Below are positions 19,993 to 28,833 of a stretch of 64,000 nucleotides of DNA, one piece after another. This DNA comes from Thermoplasmata archaeon (GTDB lineage Archaea; Thermoplasmatota; Thermoplasmata; Lutacidiplasmatales; UBA184). The position numbers were made by a program, and so were the translations under genes. The stretch is from contig JAKIWL010000001.1 in NCBI GenBank assembly GCA_022750055.1, positions 372,001 to 436,000 on the forward strand, given 5' to 3'. Numbering within the stretch: the first letter of the stretch is position 1; every line of letters begins with the position of its first letter. The notes under the pieces were generated by a model. It saw nothing but the letters and a program-made list of their open reading frames with translations, did no database searches and was not told where the DNA came from.

Positions 19993-21009
19993 ATGCAACC
20001 CACTAACCGGGAGACCCCCATCGAGAGCCTTCGCCCCCATCGTACGGCGGTCGGGCGGTTCTTCGTTCGGGAACATTTCCCACCTCGCAGGATCGCACGC
20101 AAGGATTGGCGGCTCGATGTCGAAGGGGCGGTCGAGAGTCCCCGCCAGTACAGCGAATCCGACCTGGACCGCGCTCCTCGTCGAACCGTCATCGCGGCCC
20201 TCGAATGCGCCGGCAACGGCCGGAATCGGTTCGGTCGGACCGTCTCGGGCGAGATCGCCTGGGGGGATGGGGCGGTCAGCAGCGCGATGTGGGAAGGCGT
20301 TCCATTGCGATGGTTCCTCGACCAAGCCGGGGTCGCCTGCTCCGCGCGAGAGGTGGTGGTCTCCGGTTCCGACGGAGCGTCCCCAGCCCCCCGCGCCCCG
20401 TCCGTCCCGTTCGCGCGTTCGCTCCCGATCGAGGTCGCCGCCCGACGCTCCGACATCCTCATCGCCCTGCGAATGAACGGGCGGCCCCTTCCCCATTCCC
20501 ACGGTGCTCCGGCTCGCCTCGTGGTACCCGGGTGGTACGCGATGGCGTCGGTAAAATGGGTGCGACGGATCGAGGTGGTGACCGGGACGTTCGACGGGTA
20601 TTTTCAATCGGTGAAGTACGTGTATCGACGCCCGAAGAGTGCCGCCGATCCGGTCCGCGAGGTCCGGGTCAAGGCGATCGTCACCGATCCGGGCCCGTCC
20701 GCCCGACTTCCTCTCGGCCGCGTCGCGACCCTCCGTGGAAAGTCGTGGACCGGCCACGGTCGCGTGGTCCGCGTCGAGGTCAACGTGGGGGGCGGGTGGG
20801 CCGACGCCAGGCTGACCCCTGGACTCGACGAGTACGATTGGTCCGAGTGGGAGTTCCGCTGGCGCCCGCACACGGCGGGAACGATGCGGATCCGAGTTCG
20901 CGCGACCGATTCGAGCGGCGCCCGCCAGCCCGAGCGTCCGATCGCGAACCGCTACCAGTACGCCCACAACGCGATCCAGTCCATCGAGGTCAAGGTGGTC
21001 GGTCGATGA
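19993..21009 (+). CDS. Sulfite oxidase-like molybdopterin oxidoreductase
   Basis: The protein has 338 residues with the sulfite oxidase fold. An N-terminal Moco domain carries the Mo-ligating Cys72 in ALECAGNGRNRF, with GAVSSAMWEGVPLRWFLDQAG and HGAPARLVVPGWYAMASVKW. A C-terminal Ig-like dimerisation domain follows (LRGKSWTGHGRVVRVEVNVG, WEFRWRPHTAGTMRIRVRATD). It would oxidise sulfite to sulfate, passing electrons to an unknown acceptor. No signal peptide is apparent, so it is probably cytoplasmic unless exported in complex. The persulfide dioxygenase-like gene starts 14 nt downstream, an informative pairing. The ATG follows a GGGG-rich stretch and a small inverted repeat. Confidence 0.87.
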   Translation: MQPTNRETPIESLRPHRTAVGRFFVREHFPPRRIARKDWRLDVEGAVESPRQYSESDLDRAPRRTVIAALECAGNGRNRFGRTVSGEIAWGDGAVSSAMWEGVPLRWFLDQAGVACSAREVVVSGSDGASPAPRAPSVPFARSLPIEVAARRSDILIALRMNGRPLPHSHGAPARLVVPGWYAMASVKWVRRIEVVTGTFDGYFQSVKYVYRRPKSAADPVREVRVKAIVTDPGPSARLPLGRVATLRGKSWTGHGRVVRVEVNVGGGWADARLTPGLDEYDWSEWEFRWRPHTAGTMRIRVRATDSSGARQPERPIANRYQYAHNAIQSIEVKVVGR

Positions 21010-21022
21010 TGGGCCTCGACCC

Positions 21023-22147
21023 ATGACCGGCACTCGAAGCTCTCCGGCAGGGGCCCGTCGGTCGGGCGGGTCCCACCCGGTTCGCGCGGTGAAGTCGCGC
21101 GTACGGTTGCTCCGGCCGGCTCCGCTGACCACTCCCGAAGAACTTCGGCGGCTCCTAGATAGCGGTCCCGGCCCGGTCCTCCTCGACGTGCGTACGCCCG
21201 CCGAACGCGTGCTCGCTCGCCTGCCGGACGACCGATGGATCCCGTTGGAGGAACTTCCGTCCCGAATAGGGGAGCTTCCGCGGTCTCGACCGGTCGTGGT
21301 CTACGACCATCTCGGATCCCGGGCGACCCGGGCCGTCGAGCTCCTGCGCGCCGGCCCCCGTGCTCCGGTCACGGCGCTCGAGGGAGGCCTCGATGCTTAC
21401 TCTCGGAGGGTCGACCCGACGATCCCACGATACAGGCCGGACCCCGGGGACCCACAGGTCCTCGTTCAGTTTCCGCGGCCGGGAACAGGTTGTCTCAGCT
21501 ACCTCATCGCGGACCGCGATTCCGGCGGTGCCCTGATGATCGATCCGGGTCTCCACGTGACGCCGTACCGCCGGATGGCCCGTACTCACGGATGGACGAT
21601 CCGTGGGATCATCGAGACCCATACCCATGCCGACCATCTCGCCGGACACGCGGAACTCCATGCCAAGACCGGCGCCCCGATCGGAGTCAGCCATCGATCG
21701 CCCGCGCAGTATCCGCACCGGGCCTTGTCCGAAGGGGACGCGGTCGAGTTTGGCCGCCTGGAGCTCGTGGTCGCCGAGACTCCGGGTCACACGCGCGACC
21801 ACCTGATGCTCCAGATCGGGGACCAAGCCTTCACCGGCGACACCCTGCTTCCGGGGGCCTGCGGGCGGACCGACCTCGGGGACGGTAGTCCAGACCTGCT
21901 CTGGGAGAGCTTCGAGACGAAGGTGCTCACGCTCCCCGATTCGGTCGAAGTCCTTCCGGCCCATTATGGGCCCCGTCAGGGGCTCCCCCCGCCGTGCCGC
22001 TTCAGCACGACGATCGGGGTCGAACGGGCGACCAACGAGGCGTTGCAGCTCCGCAGCCTCGTTGAGTTCCGCCGGTACATGACCGAAGGGTGGCCGGCGA
22101 AGCCGAAGGATTTCGATACCATCGTGCGGACCAACCTCGCGCGATGA
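21023..22147 (+). CDS. Rhodanese-like / metallo-beta-lactamase fusion, persulfide dioxygenase-like
   Basis: The 374-residue protein has two parts. Residues 30-130 form a rhodanese-like domain (PVLLDVRTPAER, ALEGGLDAYSRR). Its active-site loop reads VVVYDHLGSRA, so Asp95 replaces the catalytic Cys. Residues 145-374 form an ETHE1/glyoxalase II-like beta-lactamase domain with ETHTHADHLAGH (His200, His202, Asp204, His205), AETPGHTRDHL, TGDTLLPGACGRTDL and VLPAHYG. Such dioxygenases oxidise glutathione or other persulfides to sulfite. Here the substrate thiol is unknown. The sulfite oxidase directly upstream would consume the product. The rhodanese part is probably structural or regulatory. Confidence 0.85.
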   Translation: MTGTRSSPAGARRSGGSHPVRAVKSRVRLLRPAPLTTPEELRRLLDSGPGPVLLDVRTPAERVLARLPDDRWIPLEELPSRIGELPRSRPVVVYDHLGSRATRAVELLRAGPRAPVTALEGGLDAYSRRVDPTIPRYRPDPGDPQVLVQFPRPGTGCLSYLIADRDSGGALMIDPGLHVTPYRRMARTHGWTIRGIIETHTHADHLAGHAELHAKTGAPIGVSHRSPAQYPHRALSEGDAVEFGRLELVVAETPGHTRDHLMLQIGDQAFTGDTLLPGACGRTDLGDGSPDLLWESFETKVLTLPDSVEVLPAHYGPRQGLPPPCRFSTTIGVERATNEALQLRSLVEFRRYMTEGWPAKPKDFDTIVRTNLAR

Positions 22148-22216
22148 ACTCCTCGAGTCGAGGTGCACTGCCCCGAAGGGATCCTCGACCCCCTGTGTCG
22201 GTCCAGTGAGCCGGGC

Positions 22217-24973
22217 CTATGCCGCCCCTTCCTTGGGGTCCCTCGGGTCCCCGTCAGGCCTGGCGTCCGGGTCGAGCGAACGAACGTGTTTGCGGCGGAG
22301 GCCCGATCCAATCCCGATCAGGATTCCAACGACCGCTCCGAGTAGGGCCACCCCGACCCAATCCGCGACCGAGACCCCGAACCACGTCGATGACCATCCG
22401 GTCGTTCCGCTCTTCGACGCCGGGGCGAACACGACCGTCCGGTTCACAGGATTCCCGGCGACCGTGATGCTCATGGTAGCCGGGGTGCGGAATCCGGGGA
22501 TCGGACCGAAATCCAAGGCATAGGTGCCGTTGGGCACGAGGAAACGGATCGCGGCCCCCCCCGGGGAGCTCCCCGTGGTTGCGCCCAAGCTGGCCGTCCA
22601 GTCGCTGGACGGCGCCAGCCCCACCTCCTGGATCGTGACGGACCAGACGAAGGAGGCAAAGGGGACCGTCACACCGACCGACGTGCCCTGGATCTCGACC
22701 TTCCCGGACCCGTCGGTCAAGAAGCCCGGGACCGCCAGGACCGTGTACGGGACCGACCCGTTCGGCAGTCGGAACCCGATGGATTCGGAGGCCGAACGGT
22801 TGGTCATTCCGGCGGCGACGACCGTCCACGGGGTACCCGCCGGAAGTCCGGTCTCACGAAACGTGACGGGGTAGAAGAGTCGGGTGAACGGCACGGTCTC
22901 CGTGACTCCGCCCCCCGTGACGCTGAGGCGGCCCGACCACGTGGTCGAGTAGCCGGGGATGGGCGTGATCGAGTACAGGTACGACCCGTTCGGCTCGTCG
23001 ATCTCGAGTGTGATCGAGTTCGAGGACCGACCCGTCGACCCGATCCCGATGGACCACGTCGTCCCGGCGCCGAGGCCGATCTCGAAGAACGTGACCGGGA
23101 ACAGGGCGAGTCGGAAGGTCACGTTCACGATGACCGGTTGCCCACGCACCGCGAGCTGGCCCGACCAGGTCGCCGTGAACCCATGAAGCGGCGCGATCGT
23201 GTACGGGTACGTTCCGTTGGGTTCCGCGACGCCGGTCCGGTTGGACGTGGACGAGTTGACGACCGACCCGACCTGGACGGTCCAGCGCGTTCCCACCGGG
23301 AGCCCTTGCTCCACAAAGGTGATCCGGTATTCGAACGGACGGAACCCAACGAGCGCGTGGACGTCCGACCCGCCGGGCTCGGTGATCCGTCCGGACCAAT
23401 TGGCGGTGAATCCCGGCACTCGGGTCAAGTTGTAGCCGTAGGTGCCGGGGCTCTCGAGGAACGTGACGGTATCTCCGGCGGAGCGATTCGTGACGTTACC
23501 GATCGTCGCCCCCCAGGGCGTGAGGTTCGGAAGCCCGACCTCCTCGAGGGCGATGAGGTCGGTCGAATTCAGAACGCTCACCCCGTTCGAAGTCGAGTCG
23601 GCGATGTACACCCGACCGTCGGACGGATCGTACCCCACCGCGCTGGGTCCGCCCCCGAGGAGGAACTCGGCGACCGCCGAGGTCCCGCTGAGGACCGAGA
23701 CGAAACCGGAGTACGGGTCCACGACGTACACGAAGCCGTTCCCAGCGTCGTACGCCGCGGCCGCCGGCTGGACCCCGGCGGAGACGTTCGTGAGGACCGT
23801 TTCGTTCTGGAGCACGCTCACAGCGCCCGAATTGGTGTCCACGACGTCGACGAGCCGATCGTCCGAGCTGTAGACGATCGCTTCCGGATCGAGGCCGACC
23901 CGCACGGTCGTGAGGAGGTCGGTCCCATTCAGGATCGCGACCTCGTTCGTGAGCGCGCTCGCAACGTAGACGAAGCCGTTGGCCGGGTCGCACAAGGTGG
24001 CGTCGAGGCGATCTCCGACGGTCAGGCTCCCGACGGGGGTCGTGCCGTCGAAGATGAACACGTCGGTGAGATTCGTAACGTAGACGAGCCCGTTCGACGG
24101 GTCGTAGACCACGTCGAGCGGCTCGTTACCGACCCCGAGCGTGTCCACGATGGAGGTGCCATTGAGAACGCTCACGTTCTGCGACGCGGAATTGACGACG
24201 TAGACGAAGCCATTGCGGCCATCCACGACCGCCGTCCTCGCCCCGGTCCCCACGGGCACCGTGGCGACGACGGTCGTCGACCGAACGACGCTCACGGTCG
24301 AGTTCACCGTCAAGTTCCCCCAGTTCAGCACGTAGAGGAGGCCGTTCGCGCCATCGTAGGTCGCGAAATCCGGGTGGGTCCCGACAGCGACCGTTGCGTA
24401 GTACGCTCCGTCGTGAAGGACCGTCAGATTGTCGGAATCGTAGTTCAGGACGTAGACAAGATTTCCGGCCGCTCCGTAGGTGACCCATACCGGGTCGAGG
24501 CCGGCGCTGAGGGTCGATACGGTCCAAGGTTGGATCGGCCCGCCCATGGGCGGGCCCCCGGCATCACGGACCGGAGCCGCGCCGAAGGCTGGGGTGACGG
24601 GAAGGCCCGTCCCTGGCGCGCGTACGACCGGCCCGACCCTCGGCCCTTCGTAGGGCGGCGAACCGTTCGATCCCTGGGTCGGTGGGATGACGAGATTCGA
24701 CACGATCGTAACGACGCTAACCCACAGTAGGGCCGGGGCGATCCGTCGAGCTCGAGACGCCCGTCGACGACGCTCGATAGAGCGGGCCCTATTCACCGAA
24801 GGCCGCGCATCTACCGAGGGCGCAGCCGGACGTGCGTTCTCGCCTCGCCAGACGACCGTCGCCGGACCGGGGGGCCGGGTCGATCCGATGCACCCGGACG
24901 CCGAGCCGACGAGCGACTCGCTCGCGCGATTTCTTCCAGCCCACGGTGGGGAGCCCGCGATCCGCTCGGTCAT
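22217..24973 (-). CDS. Large surface protein: YVTN beta-propeller plus repeated beta-sandwich domains
   Basis: The 918-residue product has a basic N-terminus and a hydrophobic segment near residues 78-97. About nine YVTN propeller repeats (cores like VYDPSNGLVYVTNLT) follow. Five tandem beta-sandwich repeats of about 75 residues come next, each starting VTFxExGLPxGTxW and ending in a GFxxxWSGxL-type strand. A C-terminal transmembrane helix (WVGVALLGAVVGILIGIG) and a short charged tail end the protein. The start is uncertain. ATG 24973 lies about 30 nt from TATA-like CTTAATCTT, whereas GTG 24796 would give a more usual signal anchor. These repeats are common in Thermoplasmata surface proteins and may bind polymers or cells. 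Confidence 0.78.
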   Translation of the reverse strand: MTERIAGSPPWAGRNRASESLVGSASGCIGSTRPPGPATVVWRGENARPAAPSVDARPSVNRARSIERRRRASRARRIAPALLWVSVVTIVSNLVIPPTQGSNGSPPYEGPRVGPVVRAPGTGLPVTPAFGAAPVRDAGGPPMGGPIQPWTVSTLSAGLDPVWVTYGAAGNLVYVLNYDSDNLTVLHDGAYYATVAVGTHPDFATYDGANGLLYVLNWGNLTVNSTVSVVRSTTVVATVPVGTGARTAVVDGRNGFVYVVNSASQNVSVLNGTSIVDTLGVGNEPLDVVYDPSNGLVYVTNLTDVFIFDGTTPVGSLTVGDRLDATLCDPANGFVYVASALTNEVAILNGTDLLTTVRVGLDPEAIVYSSDDRLVDVVDTNSGAVSVLQNETVLTNVSAGVQPAAAAYDAGNGFVYVVDPYSGFVSVLSGTSAVAEFLLGGGPSAVGYDPSDGRVYIADSTSNGVSVLNSTDLIALEEVGLPNLTPWGATIGNVTNRSAGDTVTFLESPGTYGYNLTRVPGFTANWSGRITEPGGSDVHALVGFRPFEYRITFVEQGLPVGTRWTVQVGSVVNSSTSNRTGVAEPNGTYPYTIAPLHGFTATWSGQLAVRGQPVIVNVTFRLALFPVTFFEIGLGAGTTWSIGIGSTGRSSNSITLEIDEPNGSYLYSITPIPGYSTTWSGRLSVTGGGVTETVPFTRLFYPVTFRETGLPAGTPWTVVAAGMTNRSASESIGFRLPNGSVPYTVLAVPGFLTDGSGKVEIQGTSVGVTVPFASFVWSVTIQEVGLAPSSDWTASLGATTGSSPGGAAIRFLVPNGTYALDFGPIPGFRTPATMSITVAGNPVNRTVVFAPASKSGTTGWSSTWFGVSVADWVGVALLGAVVGILIGIGSGLRRKHVRSLDPDARPDGDPRDPKEGAA

Positions 24974-25088
24974 CGACGCACTGGAGGGGAGGGTCTCGAG
25001 GCAAGATTAAGGGAGGGACCGCCCCGCCGCGCGACCCGATGGGAACCGTCGCACGGTCGTCGGCCGGTTCGGTGGGTGACTCGCGTCT

Positions 25089-25511
25089 CTACTTCGGGCG
25101 CCGGAACGCCACGACCTCCTCTTCCAAGCGGTGAGCGTCCTTCTCGAGTCGCTCGGCCGCCTCATGCCAAAGCCTCGCAGCCACCGGCCCGATCGTGAAG
25201 ACCGCCGTGCTGATGGTCGACCCGACGGAAACGAACGCCATCACCGAGGCGTAGAGTTTCGACGCGTCGTTGGTCAGCACGAGGGGCGGGCCCTGTCCGG
25301 TCGCCAGCATGCTCTCGAAATAGAGCGAATTGACCCACCCCAATCCGGCGACGAGGTGGAATCCCGTGGTACCGATCGCGAGGACGAGTCCGAGGAACCC
25401 GAGGGCGAGAGCGGCCCTTCGGAGCGGCACTCTGTGAGAGGACCTTCGAGCCCGGACGACGGTGCTGTGCTCGTCGGGTGAAACCACCGGCGCCTGCGAG
25501 ACTGCGAACAT
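25089..25511 (-). CDS. Small membrane protein with two TM helices, resembling filter-less 2-TM channel proteins
   Basis: The 140-residue protein has a first transmembrane helix near residues 32-55 (ALALGFLGLVLAIGTTGFHLVAG). A re-entrant-looking segment WVNSLYFESMLATGQGPPLV follows, then a second helix near 90-113 (LYASVMAFVSVGSTISTAVF) and a C-terminal coiled coil EAAERLEKDAHRLEEEVV. The helix-pore loop-helix layout resembles 2-TM potassium channels, but the TxGYG filter is absent (TGQGPP instead). A channel function is inference from shape only. It is monocistronic between the surface protein and tRNA-Thr. Confidence 0.6.
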   Translation of the reverse strand: MFAVSQAPVVSPDEHSTVVRARRSSHRVPLRRAALALGFLGLVLAIGTTGFHLVAGLGWVNSLYFESMLATGQGPPLVLTNDASKLYASVMAFVSVGSTISTAVFTIGPVAARLWHEAAERLEKDAHRLEEEVVAFRRPK

Positions 25512-25666
25512 CCGTGCCTGCCGTCAGAGACCCACGAACATCCCTTTCAACTTGAGCCTCGAATGTCAGCCGCCCACTCGATGCCGAAGTGACCATCTGG
25601 ATCCGAACGACCGCGTCCGTACCGGAGACTCACTATCCGACCGCGCGGCCCAGAGCGAGAGAAGCG

Positions 25667-25739
25667 AGCCGCGGGAGGGAATCGAACCCTCGACCTGCTC
25701 CTTACCAAGGAGCCGCTCTACCGACTGAGCCACCGCGGC
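25667..25739 (-). tRNA. tRNA-Thr (GGT)
   Basis: The minus strand gives a complete 73-nt cloverleaf. The acceptor is GCCGCGG/CCGCGGC with T73, as in archaeal tRNA-Thr, and the D stem is GCTC/GAGC. The anticodon arm is GCTCC-TTGGTAA-GGAGC (anticodon GGT) and the T arm is GAGGG-TTCGATT-CCCTC. No intron is present and the CCA end is not encoded. Confidence 0.96.
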
Positions 25740-25760
25740 GTGGCGGTTCGGGGAGGCATC

Positions 25761-26630
25761 TCAGTTCTTGGCCTTTCCCTCTCGCTCTGGGTCCGGGTGC
25801 GGTCCTGAGGGCCGCTTCGGCGCGATCGACGGGTCTGGCTCCGGCGTTCGAGCCTCCGGCGTCCACGGCCGCTTCGCGACGAAGGCGGCCATCCCGGCCT
25901 TCTGGTCCGGGGTAGCGAAAAGTCCCTCCCAGAGCCGTAACTCCTGGGCGAGGCCGGGTTCCAGTCCCCGGTCGATCCCTCTTGCCACCGCCCACTTGGC
26001 TGCCGCCAAGGCCGAGGCGGACTTGCTCGCGAGCTCCTCCGCGAGAGCCCGGGCCGCGTTCAAAAGCTCCGCACGAGGCACCACCCTCAGGACCAGGCCG
26101 AGGTCGTGTGCCTCGGAGGCGCCCGTCGTCCGGCCTGTCAGGATCCACTCCCGGGCCCGGGCGGCACCGATCCGTCGGGGAAGCCGCTGGGTTCCGCCCC
26201 ACCCGGGCATCACGCCGAGATTCACCTCGGGCTGGCCGAATCGAGCGTCTTCGCTCGCCAGCACGAAATCGCACGCGAGCGCGATCTCACATCCTCCGCC
26301 CAGGCAGGAGCCGTTAACCGCCGCCACCACGGGCATCGGGAGTCGTTCGATGGCGAGCGTCACGGCCTGGCCCCGCGCCCCATGGACCCGGGCCTCCAAG
26401 GGGCCCATCGACGCCATCTCCCGGATGTCGGCGCCGGCCGCGAACGCCTTGTCCGATGCGCTCGCCAGCACGACGGCTCGGACCTGCGGGTCGCGCCCGA
26501 CCTCCGCGAAGCGGGCGAGGAGGCCGTCGAGGACGAGGGCGCTGAGCACGTTGACGGGGGGATGGTCGATCGTCAGGGTCGCGACCGAACCGATCCGCTC
26601 CAGGTGGACGAACTCGGTCCCCTCGGTCAT
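25761..26630 (-). CDS. Enoyl-CoA hydratase/isomerase family protein
   Basis: This crotonase-fold enzyme acts on acyl-CoA thioesters, most simply hydrating enoyl-CoA. The 289-residue product has the oxyanion-hole segments AFAAGADIREM and NGSCLGGGCEIALACD. Candidate catalytic glutamates are Glu115 (GGCEIAL) and Glu135 (QPEVNLGVMPGWGGTQRL), as in true hydratases. The last 35 residues are a low-complexity Pro/Lys-rich tail beyond the fold. The ATG lies 26 nt from minus-strand TATA GAGATAAAC (about 26651-26660). Its exact substrate cannot be told, and no other beta-oxidation genes are adjacent. Confidence 0.87.
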   Translation of the reverse strand: MTEGTEFVHLERIGSVATLTIDHPPVNVLSALVLDGLLARFAEVGRDPQVRAVVLASASDKAFAAGADIREMASMGPLEARVHGARGQAVTLAIERLPMPVVAAVNGSCLGGGCEIALACDFVLASEDARFGQPEVNLGVMPGWGGTQRLPRRIGAARAREWILTGRTTGASEAHDLGLVLRVVPRAELLNAARALAEELASKSASALAAAKWAVARGIDRGLEPGLAQELRLWEGLFATPDQKAGMAAFVAKRPWTPEARTPEPDPSIAPKRPSGPHPDPEREGKAKN

Positions 26631-26725
26631 CGCGTCCCGAGGTCCCCGCGGGTTTATCTCGCCGTCGCTGACCGCCGACGGGAGTCCTCCCGTCGCAGGG
26701 AGAAGAGAGAAGTAAGCGACCGCAC

Positions 26726-28048
26726 GTGCTCGACGCCGTGCTGCCTCTCGTCGCGAGTCCGATCGTATTTCGGGATGCCCTCATCGTGACCCAGGACGCG
26801 TCCCGTCGGGTCGAACGGGGCGACGTCCGGGTCGACGGGGGCCGGTTCACGTCGGTCGGAGGGCGGGCGGAACCGGAGGGGGCCGAGGTCATCGACGCCA
26901 AGGGGTTCGCCCTGCTTCCCGGTTTCATCAACACCCACGGCCACGTAGCCATGACGCTCCTTCGAGGGATCGCCGACGACCGAGAACTTTCCGGATTTCT
27001 CGAGACCCTTTTTGCCGTCGATGCCCGACGTACGGAGTCCGATGTGCAGGCCGGCGCCTTGGCGGGCATCGCCGAGATGCTCCTGTCCGGGACGACGGCA
27101 TTCCTCGACCTGTACTACTTCGAGGACGCGGTGGCCCGCGCCTGCGAGCGACTCGGGATCCGTGGGTTTCTCGGCTGGGCCGTCCTCGATCCCGAACTCA
27201 CGACCCAGTCCGGGAAACCGCTCGACAACGCGCGCGGGTTCATCGACCGGTGGGCCCGGCACGACCGGGTGACCCCGCTCGTGGCCCCCCAAGGGGTCTA
27301 CGTATGCGGACAGGAGACCTGGCTCGGCGCGAAGGCGCTCGCCGAGGAGAAGCGGACCCTGTGCCATTTCCATCTGTCGGAGACCCGCAAGGAGGTCCAT
27401 GACCACGAGGCGAAGACCGGTGCGCGCCCTCCGGTCTGGCTCGACGAGATCGGGTTCCTCGGCCCCTCGATGGTCGCCGCCCACGCGGTTTGGATGTCGA
27501 AACGCGAGGTCGAGATCCTGGCGAAGAGGCAGGTGGGCGTCGCCCACTGCCCGAGCTCGAACCTGAAGTTGGCCACGGGAGGCATCGCCCCCGTCGTCGA
27601 GATGCGCGCCGCCGGCGTGCATGTCGGCCTCGGGACGGATTCGGCCGCCTCCAACAATTCGCTCTCGATGCTGCGCGAGATGCACATCGCGGGGCTCACG
27701 CAGAAGAACCAGCGCTGGGACGCGAGCGCGCTGAAGGCGCAGGAGCTCCTCGACCTGGCCACCGTCGAAGGGGCCCAGCTGTTGGGGCGCGCGAACGACC
27801 TCGGCTCGATCGAGGTCGGCAAGCAGGCGGACCTCTCGATGGTCCGGTTGGATCACCCGACTCTATTGCCCGCGCGGCCGGAGGCCCTGGTCTCTCATCT
27901 CGCCTATTCGGCATCCGAGGAGGCGATCGACTCCGTTTTCGTCGCCGGGGAATGCCTCGTTCGCCATCGAGCCCTCGTCAAGGTACCGTGGCAGACCGTC
28001 CGACTCGAAGCCGAAGCGGCAGCCCGACCTCTATGGGAACGTCCCTAG
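26726..28048 (+). CDS. Amidohydrolase of the SAH/5'-methylthioadenosine/5'-deoxyadenosine deaminase group
   Basis: The 440-residue zinc amidohydrolase has the metal motif NTHGHVAMTLLRG (His71, His73), CHFHLSETRKEV, MVAAHAVWMSKRE and GTDSAASNNSLSMLREM. These match the MtaD/DadD deaminases, which deaminate adenosine-type nucleosides from SAM metabolism (S-adenosylhomocysteine, methylthioadenosine, 5'-deoxyadenosine). The start is taken as GTG 26726. A few residues of uncertain N-terminus precede the core DALIVTQDASR. It is divergent from the enoyl-CoA hydratase gene. The specific substrate among the three cannot be decided from sequence. Confidence 0.86.
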   Translation: MLDAVLPLVASPIVFRDALIVTQDASRRVERGDVRVDGGRFTSVGGRAEPEGAEVIDAKGFALLPGFINTHGHVAMTLLRGIADDRELSGFLETLFAVDARRTESDVQAGALAGIAEMLLSGTTAFLDLYYFEDAVARACERLGIRGFLGWAVLDPELTTQSGKPLDNARGFIDRWARHDRVTPLVAPQGVYVCGQETWLGAKALAEEKRTLCHFHLSETRKEVHDHEAKTGARPPVWLDEIGFLGPSMVAAHAVWMSKREVEILAKRQVGVAHCPSSNLKLATGGIAPVVEMRAAGVHVGLGTDSAASNNSLSMLREMHIAGLTQKNQRWDASALKAQELLDLATVEGAQLLGRANDLGSIEVGKQADLSMVRLDHPTLLPARPEALVSHLAYSASEEAIDSVFVAGECLVRHRALVKVPWQTVRLEAEAAARPLWERP

Positions 28049-28776
28049 CGTGGCCCGCCGAACCCGCTCGGTCCGACCGACCGCCCGAGACGCACACCCA
28101 ACGCCGACACCAGACCCGAAGGATCGGCACGCACCCCCAGTTCCGATAGGGAGGTAAGGCTCGCGTCCAGGACAGCCCCGTCGACGTCGAACAGCGTCGC
28201 AAGGAGCGCCCGGTCGAGGCGGCCAAGGATCGTTCCGTGGTGGAGCAGCGCGGAGCGCGTTACGTGCTGCGCGGCCCCGCCCAGGGCCTGCCCGTCGGTC
28301 GTCAGAACCTGGCCCCGGCCACCGAGGAGACAGTAGCTACCGGAGATCGAGAACGGCGCCGACCACCGTGCGGTGATCCCGAGGTCGGAGAGCCAATCGA
28401 CCACCCCGGCGCCGAGCCGAGGGTACGCGGAGGCGAAATCGTTTCCGACGAGGGGGTGGCTCCTCGGGAGGACCAACGACCAGGTCAGGTCTCCGGGCTG
28501 GTGGAGCAGTCCGGTTCCCCCGGAGCGCCGCTTTAGCACCGGGATTCCGAGCTGGCGAGCTCGAACGGCTGCCGTCGTACTGATCGATTGGCCGACTCCC
28601 AGAGAGAGGGCTCCATCCGAAAGGAACGCAGCCCGGACGCCCCATCGGTTGGAGTACAGGTGCTCCTCATCGATCTCCAGGTTCCGGGCGCTATCGATGG
28701 TCCCCCGGCTGGTCCCATCGGTAGCCCGTCGTTTCGCGAGGCGTTGCCTCGCGACCTTCGTTACCCGGGCGCCCAT
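28045..28776 (-). CDS. Lipoate-protein ligase A/octanoyltransferase-like protein lacking the catalytic lysine
   Basis: The 243-residue protein is of the BPL/LPL fold with LYSNRWG, LGVGQSIST, VLKRRSGGTGLLHQPGDLTWS (the lipoyl-AMP-binding RRxSGG motif) and ALLHHGTILGRLD. In active enzymes the motif before the HG segment reads G-R-K-x-x-G-S-A with a catalytic Lys. Here it reads DGQALGGAAQH, so the Lys is replaced by Ala. The protein may be inactive, bind lipoate or biotin only, or use another residue. ATG 28776 is about 30 nt from a TATA element shared with the divergent thioredoxin-like gene. It overlaps the amidohydrolase end by 4 nt (convergent). Confidence 0.72.
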   Translation of the reverse strand: MGARVTKVARQRLAKRRATDGTSRGTIDSARNLEIDEEHLYSNRWGVRAAFLSDGALSLGVGQSISTTAAVRARQLGIPVLKRRSGGTGLLHQPGDLTWSLVLPRSHPLVGNDFASAYPRLGAGVVDWLSDLGITARWSAPFSISGSYCLLGGRGQVLTTDGQALGGAAQHVTRSALLHHGTILGRLDRALLATLFDVDGAVLDASLTSLSELGVRADPSGLVSALGVRLGRSVGPSGFGGPR

Positions 28777-28803
28777 TCGTCCCGGATCAGGTCTCAGCCA
28801 AAC

Positions 28804-28809
28804 GATAAG
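28804..28809. promoter_or_regulatory. Second shared bidirectional TATA element (GATAAG/CTTATC)
   Basis: It is the only TATA-like element in the 57-nt gap. Its centre is about 30 nt from the minus-strand ATG 28776 and about 28 nt from the plus-strand ATG 28834, giving two leaderless transcripts as at 8900-8907. Confidence 0.5.
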
Positions 28810-28833
28810 GCCGACTCCCCCGTACTTGTATGG

